A DNA stretch of 64,000 bases, taken from assembly GCA_041391365.1 (NCBI GenBank), contig JAWKOC010000003.1, positions 124,001 through 188,000 of the forward strand. Reading direction: 5' to 3'. The position numbers and the translations under genes were made by a program. Below the pieces are notes generated by a model. It did no database searches. It saw only the letters and a list, made by a program, of their open reading frames with translations, and was not told the origin of the DNA. Each line of letters starts with the position of its first letter. The stretch's first letter is position 1. Below are positions 1 through 9,185 of this stretch, piece by piece. This stretch comes from JAGRAX01 sp041391365 (lineage in GTDB: Bacteria > Bdellovibrionota_G > JALEGL01 > JAGRMV01).

Positions 1-872
1 AATTTTGCACTTCGACTTCGAGGATTGGCTTTCTGTTCTTCCTTTCCAGCCACAACAACATGCTGATTGAGCCAACGGATTTTTTTTTCCTGCTTGGCCT
101 GACGAAAAACATGTTTGATCAATCGATCCTCGATCGAATGAAAACTCAAAACGGTAATCCTACAAGCTTGGGGACAGATTTGAATCAATTTTTGCAAAGT
201 TTTTTCAATTTCCCCCAACTCATCATTGACCTTCATGCGAAGGGCCTGAAAGGTCTTGGTGGCAGGATGTATTTTTTGATGCCTTGCACTAGATGGATAG
301 GCGTGAAAGACCAAATCTGCCAGATCCATTGTGGTGGCAAGAGTACCAGAGGCAAGTTTTTGATGGATGGCTTTGGCAATTCTGCGACTGTATCTTTCCT
401 CACCATAATAATAGAGAACATCGGCCAACTCTCGCTCATCCAGCTCACACAAAAGGTCCAACGCCGTGTGCTGATCTCGTTGGTCCATTCTCATGTCAAG
501 CGGTGCGTCAAATCGAAAGGAAAATCCCCGATCGCCTTCATCCAACTGAAAACTAGAGACTCCACAGTCGATCAGTACACCCGAAACCTGCTCAAGATCT
601 TGCTTGGCCATGTGCTCATCAAATCGGCTCATGGGAGCATGGATCAGCTGAACTCGATCTCCAAAAACCGCCAAACGCTTTTTGCAGCGATCGATCGCCG
701 CAGCATCTCGGTCCAATCCCCACAATTTTCCATCAGGACCTGTGCGTTCCAATATGGCCAACCCGTGTCCTGCACCTCCCAAGGTCAAATCTATATAATT
801 TTTTTGAGGTGCACATCCAAGCATCTCTACAATCTCGGGAACCAAAATCGGTATATGACCCACAGCATTCAC
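1..872 (-). CDS. rsmH: 16S rRNA (cytosine1402-N4)-methyltransferase RsmH (3' end cut by window edge)
   Basis: SAM-dependent enzyme that methylates N4 of C1402 in the 16S rRNA decoding centre. Reading the minus strand from 872 gives an open frame of about 290 codons. It shows the SAM loop LTLGGAGHG, the family block GVSSFQLD..RGFSF..PLDMRMD, FHSIEDR, and at the window edge the C-terminal signature NPRSRSAKL, so only a few residues are missing. There is no ATG. The candidate starts are GTG at 872 or GTG at 863; a TAG lies in frame just upstream. I prefer 872 because a TACACT hexamer sits exactly 6 nt before it. In many bacteria rsmH opens the division/cell-wall cluster, which would continue beyond base 1. 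No mraZ is seen upstream; an NtrC-type regulator lies there instead. Confidence 0.93.
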   Translation of the reverse strand, partial: MNAVGHIPILVPEIVEMLGCAPQKNYIDLTLGGAGHGLAILERTGPDGKLWGLDRDAAAIDRCKKRLAVFGDRVQLIHAPMSRFDEHMAKQDLEQVSGVLIDCGVSSFQLDEGDRGFSFRFDAPLDMRMDQRDQHTALDLLCELDERELADVLYYYGEERYSRRIAKAIHQKLASGTLATTMDLADLVFHAYPSSARHQKIHPATKTFQALRMKVNDELGEIEKTLQKLIQICPQACRITVLSFHSIEDRLIKHVFRQAKQEKKIRWLNQHVVVAGKEEQKANPRSRSAK

Positions 873-878
873 AGCTGC

Positions 879-884
879 AGTGTA
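879..884 (-). promoter_or_regulatory. putative -10 (TACACT) of rsmH
   Basis: TACACT on the minus strand ends 6 nt before the GTG at 872. Transcription would begin at or next to the start codon, and no Shine-Dalgarno is visible. This matches the spacing at other genes in the window. Confidence 0.35.
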
Positions 885-1031
885 TCTCAGATTGAAGATC
901 AGGCCCAGAGCCTAGATGCTGAAAAATCCCTCTCCATAGAAATGGAGTCAAACGATCATGTCATGGCCACAAAACTTGAACACATCGACATGCATGGATT
1001 TGATTGGCTCGATCCGGTGTTGCAAGACAAC

Positions 1032-2405
1032 CTACGATTTGTCGATACCATAATCTTTGAGGCGCTTTTCAAAAACCCTTCGTGTGGTTCCAGTGATGTG
1101 GGCGAGCTCCTCATTGGATTTTTCTGGATAGGTTGACAAAGCTTTTTCCAAAAGCTGTTTTTCCAGACTTTCTTGAAGCACACGAATCTTATGAAACCCT
1201 TTCTCAATGGGAATGGCTACATCTTGTGAAGATACAGATTGCGTAGAGGGTCGGAAGACAAGATCTTCCTTTTGAAGAATTTCATTTCTGGACATGATGC
1301 AAGCCTGCTCCAGCATATTTTCCAACTCTCTTACATTCCCAGGAAAAGAGTACTGATGAATAAATTCTTTGGCTGCCTTAGATAGTGCGCGAGTAGGGAT
1401 GCCTAGTTTCCGTGATTTTTTTGAAAGAAAGTGTTCACACAAAATATCTAGATCTTCTCTCCGCTCTCGAAGAGGAGGTAGTTGGATGTGAATGACGTTG
1501 AGTCGATAAAACAAATCTTCCCGAAATTGTCCAGAGGCAATGGCCTTTTCAATGTTTCGATTGGTCGCAGCAATCAACCGAACGTCAACATGAAAGGTCT
1601 TTTGTCCTCCAACACGTTCAAAACTTTTCTCCTGGATCAATCGAAGTAGCTTGACCTGGAGAGATGGATCCATTTCTCCAATTTCATCCAAGAACAATGT
1701 TCCCTTTTGAGCCAGTTCAAATTTTCCCTCGCGACTGCGAATGGCCCCTGAAAATGCACCTCTTTCATGTCCAAAAAGTTCACTCTCTAGCAAATGTTCA
1801 GGAACAGCGGCGCAATTCAAAGGAACAAACGGCTTGGATTTTCGCACTCCTGTATAGTGGATGGCTCTGGCCACCAACTCTTTGCCTGTCCCACTTTCAC
1901 CTGTGATGAGAACGGTTGAGTCTGTCTGCGCAGCTTTTTGCACATGATAAAAAACCTGATTCATGGCCTGGCTTTTTCCCAAAAGATCTGCAAAACGGGC
2001 TTCCATTTTTTCGCCTTGGTCCGAATGATCTCTTGGATGACGGGTCGCCGAAAACACCATATCAATCATTTTGTCATTGTCGAAAGGTTTGACAACATAG
2101 TCAAAAGCTCCTTCTTTCATGACTTCCACAGCTGATCCAACCGTAGAATAGGCGGTCATCAAAATAAATGGGACGCTTAACCCTGTTCGTCTCATTTCCT
2201 TGAGAAGGTCGATGCCTGATTTGTCAGGCATGGTAAGATCAGAAATGACAAGATCAAATGGATGCCTTAGTTTTTCAATGGCCTGGTAGTATCCATCCGC
2301 AGTCTCTACCAAAAATCCTGTTTCTTCACGGATCAAAACGGAGAGGGTGGTTCGAATGCCTGGCTCATCATCAACAATCAAAATTCTTTTGGCTTGCTCA
2401 TTCAT
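1032..2405 (-). CDS. sigma-54-dependent response regulator, NtrC family
   Basis: Cytoplasmic activator of sigma-54 promoters. It has a receiver domain (residues 6-120) with phospho-acceptor D56 in VISDLTMPD and a KPF motif near 107. The AAA+ domain has Walker A GESGTGKE (169-176) and Walker B GTLFLDEIGE (235-244). A C-terminal Fis-type helix-turn-helix follows. The sigma-54 contact loop reads GAFSGA (216-221) rather than GAFTGA, a conservative T-to-S change. The ATG at 2405 has a CAGGAG Shine-Dalgarno 6 nt upstream and lies 2 nt after the kinase gene, so the two form a cognate pair. Target genes are unknown. The second NtrC protein of this window keeps GAFTGA. Confidence 0.93.
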   Translation of the reverse strand: MNEQAKRILIVDDEPGIRTTLSVLIREETGFLVETADGYYQAIEKLRHPFDLVISDLTMPDKSGIDLLKEMRRTGLSVPFILMTAYSTVGSAVEVMKEGAFDYVVKPFDNDKMIDMVFSATRHPRDHSDQGEKMEARFADLLGKSQAMNQVFYHVQKAAQTDSTVLITGESGTGKELVARAIHYTGVRKSKPFVPLNCAAVPEHLLESELFGHERGAFSGAIRSREGKFELAQKGTLFLDEIGEMDPSLQVKLLRLIQEKSFERVGGQKTFHVDVRLIAATNRNIEKAIASGQFREDLFYRLNVIHIQLPPLRERREDLDILCEHFLSKKSRKLGIPTRALSKAAKEFIHQYSFPGNVRELENMLEQACIMSRNEILQKEDLVFRPSTQSVSSQDVAIPIEKGFHKIRVLQESLEKQLLEKALSTYPEKSNEELAHITGTTRRVFEKRLKDYGIDKS

Positions 2406-2407
2406 GT

Positions 2408-4804
2408 TTACTCCTGGGGCAATTCGATCACAAAAACAGCTCCTTCACCTTTTTTGGAAAAAGCTCGAACGGTTCCACGATGTTCTTCCACTATGCTTTT
2501 CACAATCGAAAGTCCCAATCCTGTACCATGTTTTTTGTCCGTATAAAAGGCCTGGAAAATACGTTCACTGTTTTTTAGATCAAATCCTTTTCCAGAATCT
2601 TGCACAGAGATGCTCACATACTGTGGCTGGTCCGAATGCACTCGTAGAAATATTTTTCTTTCTGATTGATCAATCATGGAATCGATGGCGTTTCGAAGCA
2701 AATTGTCGAACACTCTTTCCATTTTGGCTTGATCGATGAAAAAAAACCATTCTGGATTTTCGACTGCAAATTCCATGGCAACTGATTCTTGTCTCAGCAG
2801 CTGAGAGTGTTTTTCAAGCCATTGTTCAAAATAGGGTTTGATCAAGGTCTTGGTTTTGAGAAGACCTTCCGGCTTGGCATAGCTAAGAATCTCACTTACT
2901 GCTCCATTCATTCGAGCCACTTCAGATTCAATCATGGTTGCCAACTCTATTGAACCCGTATCATCGAAACGTTTTTTCAAAATTCCTGCTGAAATTTTGA
3001 TGGTGCTCAATGGATTTTTGATGTCATGAATCAAAACGCTGGCCATTTTTCCCAACTCAGCCAACTTTTCTTTTTGACTTTTTTCCTGCATCAAATTTTG
3101 ATTCTCAAAAATGATGCTGATTTTTTCAAATGCATTCTGCAAGCGTTCTTTCTCTAAAGCTGACAAAGGTTCTTGAACCCTACGGTGTTTGAAAATAATG
3201 CATCCATGCATTTTTTTTCGACGAACGAGCGGAAAAACATATTCCATCTGGTGAGAAATCCAGTTTTGAATGCTTTGGGAATACAACTCCGGAGATTTTT
3301 GAAAAAAAAGTGCGGGTTGAATCATTTCCGGGTGGATTTCAATCGCATGAAACAGACCTTGAGAGCGAGCTAATTCCATCGAATTCTGAATGCTTGCATG
3401 ATCGTCAGTCTCTGGAAAAACATGAGGAACAGTCTGGTGATCAAAATAGACAACCAAAACCTGTTCAAAAAGAAATTTTTGTTTGAGCAGTTTTGAAACT
3501 TTTTCTTGAATCACAGAAATTTGCGCGTCGGGCTGAATGCATTGATCCAAAGCAATCAGAACTTCTTCAAGATTCATGTGAGCTCGAAAAAACGTTCTTT
3601 TTATAAATTGATTGACCTTGGAACGAAGAAAATTGAAAACAAGAAAAAAGCCAATGATCATGGGAATGGCCATCCATCGATTGGTTTCTTTCTCAAAAAG
3701 ATCCGACACAGAAATTTGAATTCCAGCAGCCACCAGCAAAAAAATGGAGAAAAAAATCACAGCTGTAAAAATGTACGTTAAGGTATGCAACACTACTCGA
3801 TCAAATTGAAAAAGATTTCTTTTCACGATGGCATAAGCAACCACAATGGGAAAAATGATGGCTAGAAAAATCCCTTCGTCCAAATAAAAAGACTGATCTT
3901 TCAACAAGAAATTGAATACCCACAGCCCCAAAAAGGAAATCGCCAACAAAAGCCCAAAACCAATCATACGAAGACGATCACGATGAACCTCGATCTGTGA
4001 CTTTCTATAGTGTTGAAAAAGCAAAAAGAAATCACTGAGAACCACACCAAGTACAAAAAAAGAGGAAATTTTGGCCAATATAGAAGATGAAGTGGGCTCG
4101 TACATCGCGATCTGTCTCCACATCACGATGACAAAACAAAAAACATAAAAAGAAGAGATGATGGCTTTTTTTCTCCATGTAAGTTTTCTCGGAATCGGAA
4201 ATACACTGAACAAATGGACCGAAAGGGCCCCAATGATGGGATACATCAACGTCAAACGAAATAAACTCTGGTGTGCATAGGCTTCAAAAAGAGAAATGCA
4301 AAAAATTCCAATGAAAAAAGAAAGCAAAAAGAAAAGAAAACTTGCACTTTGATGAGGCTGATAGAAATAAAGCGCAGCACCAAATCCAATGAAAAGAAGT
4401 CCCACCAAAAATGGAATCAAAAACACCATCACAAAATCATGAAATGAAAAGGAAGTAATCGCATATGAAAAGGATTTGACGTGATGGTTTCTTTCGACTT
4501 CCACCTCAAGAGTATCTCCAAGGTGCTTTCTTTCCATGATCGATTGAATGTCTTGATGGGTAGAAACGGATTTGTGATCAATGCTTTTGACCAAATCCAA
4601 AGACTCCATCCCAGCTTGAACCCCTGGCCAAGATGCGCGTTGACCCAAAGCTACCAACAAATTGGGGCCATAAAAAAAACCTGGAAAAGGCTCTCGAATG
4701 CTTTCAATGGATCGGGTCATCGCTACCGTAGCCAAGACCAAAGTGATCACCACCCCGCCAACCACGGTCCAGTGTTTGACCTTGTCCGTGAATGATTTGA
4801 TCAC
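2408..4804 (-). CDS. membrane sensor histidine kinase with PDZ-like and multi-TM input region
   Basis: Sensor partner of the downstream NtrC regulator. It has an N-terminal membrane anchor and a roughly 80-residue periplasmic segment that resembles a PDZ domain (30-115). About eight to nine further membrane helices follow (120-395), then a GAF-like segment (about 420-570). The kinase core has the H box VLIHDIKNPLS with H593, N box NLLRNAIDSM, G1 box VQDSGKGFD and G2 box GTGLGLSIV. At 798 residues it is long for a kinase because of the input region. The signal sensed cannot be read from sequence. The start overlaps the stop of priA by 4 nt, so translation is probably coupled. The PDZ assignment is tentative; the kinase call is firm. 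Confidence 0.92.
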   Translation of the reverse strand: MIKSFTDKVKHWTVVGGVVITLVLATVAMTRSIESIREPFPGFFYGPNLLVALGQRASWPGVQAGMESLDLVKSIDHKSVSTHQDIQSIMERKHLGDTLEVEVERNHHVKSFSYAITSFSFHDFVMVFLIPFLVGLLFIGFGAALYFYQPHQSASFLFFLLSFFIGIFCISLFEAYAHQSLFRLTLMYPIIGALSVHLFSVFPIPRKLTWRKKAIISSFYVFCFVIVMWRQIAMYEPTSSSILAKISSFFVLGVVLSDFFLLFQHYRKSQIEVHRDRLRMIGFGLLLAISFLGLWVFNFLLKDQSFYLDEGIFLAIIFPIVVAYAIVKRNLFQFDRVVLHTLTYIFTAVIFFSIFLLVAAGIQISVSDLFEKETNRWMAIPMIIGFFLVFNFLRSKVNQFIKRTFFRAHMNLEEVLIALDQCIQPDAQISVIQEKVSKLLKQKFLFEQVLVVYFDHQTVPHVFPETDDHASIQNSMELARSQGLFHAIEIHPEMIQPALFFQKSPELYSQSIQNWISHQMEYVFPLVRRKKMHGCIIFKHRRVQEPLSALEKERLQNAFEKISIIFENQNLMQEKSQKEKLAELGKMASVLIHDIKNPLSTIKISAGILKKRFDDTGSIELATMIESEVARMNGAVSEILSYAKPEGLLKTKTLIKPYFEQWLEKHSQLLRQESVAMEFAVENPEWFFFIDQAKMERVFDNLLRNAIDSMIDQSERKIFLRVHSDQPQYVSISVQDSGKGFDLKNSERIFQAFYTDKKHGTGLGLSIVKSIVEEHRGTVRAFSKKGEGAVFVIELPQE

Positions 4805-7008
4805 ATAAACCTCATGGGCCGAATGTCCATTTTCAATTTGATTTTTCGTTGTTCAAATGCAGGTTTGGCCTGACCATACACCCAGCTGGCAAAACGATGC
4901 AGGGAGGAAAATTCGCTGGATCGAAGAAGCAAATGATATCGATACAACTGGTTCACCTGATATACGGGAGCTGGGCTTGGACCAAGAATTTCAATGTTAG
5001 CTTGGTTTTGATTTTTGCACTGTTTGTTGATCCACTGAACCATGGATCGAAGGGAGGGTTCGTCCTTCGAAGACATCTCAAACAAAATCAAATGAGAGAA
5101 AGGTGGATACCCAAGATCTTTGCGAAATTCGATTTCCTTTTGATAGAAGGAAAGATAATCCTGTGCAAGAGCAGTTTGAATGGCATAGTGATGAGGCGAT
5201 AATGTTTGTATGACCGCCTTTCCAGGAAGTTCTCCCCTTCCCGCTCGACCGATGACTTGTGTGAGCAAATCAAATGTGTGTTCCGCACTTCGAAAATCAG
5301 GAAAGTGAAGAGATTGGTCCGCATCAAGCACACCCACCAACGTGACATTCGGAATATCGATTCCCTTGGTAACCATTTGTGTACCTACGAGAATATCAAT
5401 GGATCCTGATTTGAGTCGATCATAGATGTATTGATACTGATCTTTTTTTCGCAAACGATCTCGATCCATTCGTTCGATCACGGCATCCGGAAAATAGTAT
5501 TGGAGTTCCTTTTCTAGTTTTTCGGTTCCAAATCCAAGAGGAACGAGAGTGGTGGAGTTGCAAGAAGGACACTGTTGTGGAAGATGCTGAACATAGCCAC
5601 AATAATGACAACGTAATTTTTGATGTTTTTTGTGGTAAGTCAAACTGATGCTACAGCGTTTGCAATGAATGCTTTGTTCGCATTGGCTGCAAAACACAGC
5701 TGAACAAAACCCTCTTCGATTGAGAAACAAAATGCATTGTTGACGTTGATCCAATGTCTGAGCGATTTCCTCTACCAACGCTGACGAAATCAACCTCTGA
5801 CCTTTTACATAGTCAGGGTCTTTTCCTACATCGATGACCTTGATGTCGATGGGGTGGGTGCTCACAGCTCGTTGATTCAGGAGAAGTTCTTGATAGTGAT
5901 TTGACGTAACGAAGTGATAACTTTCAAGTCGAGGAGTGGCCGATCCCAACACCACACTCGCGCCATGGTACTTGGCTCGGAACTGTACAACATCCAAAGC
6001 ATGGTACAATATTCCCTCTTCTTGCTTGTAGGACAAATCATGTTCTTCATCCATGATGATCAACCCAATGGACGATAAAGGAGCAAAACATGCGCTTCGT
6101 GCCCCAATGACAACATCTACTTCACCTTGGAAAACACGGTTCCACTCTTGAATACGTTTTTTCGGAGGGATCTGGCTATGAAAAACGGCAATGCGCTGTC
6201 CAAATCGTTGTGTAAATCGTTCTACAAATTGTGGTGTCAATGCAATTTCGGGAACCAGAGCAAGAACTTTTTTCTCCATCTCCAGCGTAGCTTGAGTCGC
6301 TTGCAGGTAGATCTCTGTTTTTCCACTGCCTGTAACACCCCGAAGCAAAAAAGGCTTGGTAACTGAGGAAGAGGTCAAATCTTTTTTGATGTGCATCAAG
6401 GCCGTTTCTTGCTCGGCATTGAGTTGCAAATGGTTGGTCGACAATGTGGGTGAAACCGTTGACGAAGTAGTTTTGAGATTTGCAGGTCGAGACTGTTTTT
6501 CTTTGATGATAACCCAACCCTCTCGAATCAACCCATCCAAAATGGCTTTGTGTCCCGGATGTTTCTTGACAAAATATTCGTAACTCAATTTGGAGGCATC
6601 GCGAATGCGCTCAATGACAAATTGTTTTTTTTCGCTTTTGGCATGCAAGGATGCATCGGAAAGTGACAAATATCGCTTTGTTTTGGAAAGACCCTGCGCA
6701 GGGACAAGCAACGAAAGGGCTTGCCCAATTCCGATTCCATATTGACTGCAAAGAAACTCAGCCAGAGCAATACCTTCATCACCAATGATGGGATCAGAAT
6801 CAATGACTTCACTGATTTGGATGGGCTTGTATTCAAACTCTGTGAGGGTTGATGTTTTGACAACAAACCCTGCCATTTTTTTCTTCTTGAGGGTTGCAAG
6901 AACACGTTGACCGCTGCGGAGTGCGGGATATTCTGAAGGAACTTCGTAGGTAAAGGTCTGCGAAAGAGGAAGAGGAAAAGCTACTTCAACAAATTGATTC
7001 ATGTTCAA
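4801..7008 (-). CDS. priA: primosomal protein N' (replication restart helicase PriA)
   Basis: 3'-to-5' superfamily 2 helicase that recognises stalled forks and reloads the replisome. The N-terminal DNA-binding region (1-190) is followed by Walker A GVTGSGKT (224-231) and the DEEH box (320-323). A zinc-binding insert carries paired cysteines (CSQCEQ, CKRCS, CHYCG, CPSCN). Late helicase motifs include LVGTQMVTKGIDIPNV and QVIGRAGR. Length (735 aa) is normal for the family. It starts 4 nt after the LolA-like gene ends, without an obvious Shine-Dalgarno, and its stop overlaps the kinase start, so it lies inside the operon that runs from galU. Confidence 0.97.
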   Translation of the reverse strand: MNMNQFVEVAFPLPLSQTFTYEVPSEYPALRSGQRVLATLKKKKMAGFVVKTSTLTEFEYKPIQISEVIDSDPIIGDEGIALAEFLCSQYGIGIGQALSLLVPAQGLSKTKRYLSLSDASLHAKSEKKQFVIERIRDASKLSYEYFVKKHPGHKAILDGLIREGWVIIKEKQSRPANLKTTSSTVSPTLSTNHLQLNAEQETALMHIKKDLTSSSVTKPFLLRGVTGSGKTEIYLQATQATLEMEKKVLALVPEIALTPQFVERFTQRFGQRIAVFHSQIPPKKRIQEWNRVFQGEVDVVIGARSACFAPLSSIGLIIMDEEHDLSYKQEEGILYHALDVVQFRAKYHGASVVLGSATPRLESYHFVTSNHYQELLLNQRAVSTHPIDIKVIDVGKDPDYVKGQRLISSALVEEIAQTLDQRQQCILFLNRRGFCSAVFCSQCEQSIHCKRCSISLTYHKKHQKLRCHYCGYVQHLPQQCPSCNSTTLVPLGFGTEKLEKELQYYFPDAVIERMDRDRLRKKDQYQYIYDRLKSGSIDILVGTQMVTKGIDIPNVTLVGVLDADQSLHFPDFRSAEHTFDLLTQVIGRAGRGELPGKAVIQTLSPHHYAIQTALAQDYLSFYQKEIEFRKDLGYPPFSHLILFEMSSKDEPSLRSMVQWINKQCKNQNQANIEILGPSPAPVYQVNQLYRYHLLLRSSEFSSLHRFASWVYGQAKPAFEQRKIKLKMDIRPMRFM

Positions 7009-7012
7009 TCAC

Positions 7013-7711
7013 TTAGTTCCCTTTGACCAAAAACATCTGGTCGGAAATCACTGGATTGATGGTCACATCCTCTACCACGATGATCTCTTTGAGCGTAGAT
7101 CGATCATAAATCTTGATTTCATTGGGGTACACAGAGGTTGGAACATAAGAAAAAACATAGGTTCGTTTTCCTTGAATCAAACGAATGGGAAAATATTGTC
7201 CCTTTCCTTCTGTCACCAAAAAAGAGAATCCGCTTTCACTTTCATTGGATCCGTACAAAATTTCTTTTCCGGAAGGATGGTCGAGAAGTTTTTTCAAAGA
7301 TGAATCAATGCCCATCTGTTTGGCCATGCTTTGGATCCGCGAAGGTTGTTTGGCCAAAAAAAACAAACTGGCTACATCGATCACTTGATCAATCCCAGCC
7401 ATTTGGGCTTTTCCTTGTGCATCAAGACGATAAGGTCGATCTTTGGCAATGATCCATTGCTGCGTTCCTGTGCTAGAGGTTTCTACACGCTTGTAGAGAT
7501 TGGGTCTTTTGATCCAGATTTCTTCTTGAACCTTGGCTTCATTTTCAAAAAGCCCTCTGCTGTCAGCTTTTCGTACAGCCTTGATGTGCAAAGACTGGAT
7601 GCTTTCAATTTGTGAGGTCCATTGTTTCAACGCATAGTCCGGAGGCACAATGAACGCATAACTTGGTTGTGCAAGGAAAAGGATCATCAAAAAGAGGTTT
7701 AGACGTTTCAT
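7013..7711 (-). CDS. exported LolA-like protein (lipoprotein-carrier fold)
   Basis: A 232-residue protein with a clear N-terminal signal peptide (MKRLNLFLMILFLAQPSYA). Residues 30-230 are beta-rich, with segments such as VQEEIWIKRPNLYKRVE and NEIKIYDRSTLKEIIVVEDVTINPVI. These resemble the half-barrel LolA/LolB fold that carries lipoproteins across the periplasm. I infer a periplasmic lipid- or lipoprotein-handling role; sequence identity to classical LolA is too low to be sure. The gene overlaps the galU stop by 4 nt and precedes priA by 4 nt, so it is co-transcribed with them. Confidence 0.6.
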   Translation of the reverse strand: MKRLNLFLMILFLAQPSYAFIVPPDYALKQWTSQIESIQSLHIKAVRKADSRGLFENEAKVQEEIWIKRPNLYKRVETSSTGTQQWIIAKDRPYRLDAQGKAQMAGIDQVIDVASLFFLAKQPSRIQSMAKQMGIDSSLKKLLDHPSGKEILYGSNESESGFSFLVTEGKGQYFPIRLIQGKRTYVFSYVPTSVYPNEIKIYDRSTLKEIIVVEDVTINPVISDQMFLVKGN

Positions 7712-8586
7712 GATAGCTCCCTCAAAAACTCTTTGAGCAAATCGGCATATTCTGGATGCGCCAATCCTAAGGTGATGTTGGCTTTGAGAAATCCAAGCGG
7801 TTGACCAATGTCCAAACGCTGCCCCTCAAAACAAAACGCATCAAACCCTGCCCCATCATGGATCAACTGAGCCAACGCATCGGTGAGCTGAATCTCAGAA
7901 ATCGCTCCTTTTGGAGTATGTTGCAAGATTTCAAAAACCTGTTTAGGCAGCACATATCGACCGATCACACCCCAATGAGAAGGTGCATCTTCGAGCTGAG
8001 GTTTTTCTACAATCCCAGAAATGGGAAAGGATGGATGCTTGTGTTGATGGGTCGGTTTTACGATTCCATACGAAGAAACCCGATCCTCAGATACCTTTTC
8101 CACAGCGATCAAAGCGCGTGGGGTGCGAGAAAACTGCTCCACCATTTGACCTAGGCAAGGTTTAGGACCGAAGACTACGTCATCGGGCAATACCACTGCA
8201 AAATAGTCATCGGTGATGTATTCCTTTGCGCAGAGAACGGCATGACCCAAACCAAGAGGTTCAGATTGGTACACTTTTTTGAAGGAGATCTGAGAAACAA
8301 GCGAGTGCAAATGATCGAGTTTTTCGTGCTGATTTCGTTCTCGTAGTTTTTGCTCTACAAAGCCACCCAAAGAAAAATAATCAAAAATAGACTCTTTGAT
8401 CGGATGCAACACCAAAATGATTTCTTCGATTCCGGAGGCAGCTAACTCTTCCACAACATACGTCAACGCAGGCTTTTCCAAAATCGGCAAAAGCTCTTTG
8501 GGGATGACTTTTGTGGCAGGCAAAAAACGAGTGCCCAGTCCTGCAGCGGGGATAACGGCTTGTCGAATGTGGGGGGATGGGCTCAC
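7708..8586 (-). CDS. galU: UTP--glucose-1-phosphate uridylyltransferase GalU
   Basis: Makes UDP-glucose from UTP and glucose-1-phosphate, feeding envelope polysaccharide and nucleotide-sugar synthesis. Near the N-terminus is the nucleotidyltransferase signature AVIPAAGLGTRFLPATKVIPK, followed by KELLPILEKPA. Further conserved segments are SEPLGLGHAVLCAK, VLPDDVVFG and GIVEKP. Length (292 aa) is typical. The start is a GTG at 8586. There is no Shine-Dalgarno, but TATAGT lies exactly 6 nt upstream, so the message is probably leaderless. It heads the run galU-lolA-like-priA-kinase-NtrC. Confidence 0.97.
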   Translation of the reverse strand: MSPSPHIRQAVIPAAGLGTRFLPATKVIPKELLPILEKPALTYVVEELAASGIEEIILVLHPIKESIFDYFSLGGFVEQKLRERNQHEKLDHLHSLVSQISFKKVYQSEPLGLGHAVLCAKEYITDDYFAVVLPDDVVFGPKPCLGQMVEQFSRTPRALIAVEKVSEDRVSSYGIVKPTHQHKHPSFPISGIVEKPQLEDAPSHWGVIGRYVLPKQVFEILQHTPKGAISEIQLTDALAQLIHDGAGFDAFCFEGQRLDIGQPLGFLKANITLGLAHPEYADLLKEFLRELS

Positions 8587-8592
8587 AAAAAG

Positions 8593-8598
8593 ACTATA
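8593..8598 (-). promoter_or_regulatory. putative -10 (TATAGT) of galU
   Basis: TATAGT on the minus strand is separated by 6 nt (CTTTTT) from the GTG start at 8586. A transcript would begin at the start codon. Confidence 0.5.
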
Positions 8599-8625
8599 CT
8601 CGATTGCGATCGAGGGAACAAAGCT

Positions 8626-9000
8626 TTAAATCGCGTCCCGACGTTCCTGTTCTTCCATTTCCGTTTTGCATTCAATGCATTGGGTGGTGACAGGTCGAGC
8701 CATGAGTCTTTTTTCGCCAATGAGTTCTCCGCAGATCTCGCAGATCCCAAAAGAGGTATCTTTGATTCTTTCTAACGCCTCGTTGATTTTTACAATGAGT
8801 CTTCGCTCACGGTCTCGGATGCGGAGACTGAAATTTCGATCGGTTTCGGCACTAGCTTGGTCACTGATATCTGCATGATTTTCTTGGTTTTGTGCCAGAT
8901 CTTCAATGGACATTTGAGCATCTGAAAGAAGAGACTCTTTCCACTCCAACAGACGAGTTTCGAATTCTTTGAGTTTGGCTTTGCTAAGTTTTTTGGACAT
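8626..9000 (-). CDS. dksA: DksA/TraR-family zinc-finger transcription factor
   Basis: Small RNA-polymerase secondary-channel factor. DksA proteins modulate transcription with ppGpp. The 124 residues comprise an N-terminal coiled-coil region (about 5-80) and a C4 zinc finger, C87-EI-C90 ... C108-IE-C111, in the contexts GICEICGE and QCIECK. Acidic residues at the coiled-coil tip (ADISDQASAETD, about 43-54) resemble the DxxDxA motif, although the spacing differs. The ATG at 9000 has a strong GGAGG 7 nt upstream. It is monocistronic or read into galU (40 nt gap), and it diverges from bcp. The symbol is a family assignment; TraR-type paralogues exist. Confidence 0.88.
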   Translation of the reverse strand: MSKKLSKAKLKEFETRLLEWKESLLSDAQMSIEDLAQNQENHADISDQASAETDRNFSLRIRDRERRLIVKINEALERIKDTSFGICEICGELIGEKRLMARPVTTQCIECKTEMEEQERRDAI

Positions 9001-9111
9001 TGTGTACCTCCAAGAACTATCTATATAATGGATGCGGCAGTATAGAGATCTTCCCCAACAAATACAAGCCTTGTTTTTGACTTTTCGCGCAAATCCAAAG
9101 ACTCCAAAACG

Positions 9112-9139
9112 TTTGATTTTACAGTGAATTGTGCATAAT
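9112..9139 (+). promoter_or_regulatory. putative sigma70-type promoter of bcp
   Basis: A TTTGAT hexamer (9112-9117) and CATAAT (9134-9139) are separated by 16 nt. The expected start of transcription near 9146 leaves a leader of about 40 nt with an AAGGAG before the bcp ATG. Confidence 0.4.
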
Positions 9140-9185
9140 TGGCCCCAGTAGATTCACAACGATCCCCACACCAAGGAGACGTGCA

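Noticed and set aside
60..1136. A 358-codon plus-strand frame at the left end
   Set aside because: It is antisense to rsmH, whose minus-strand reading contains every family motif; the plus-strand translation has no recognisable domain.
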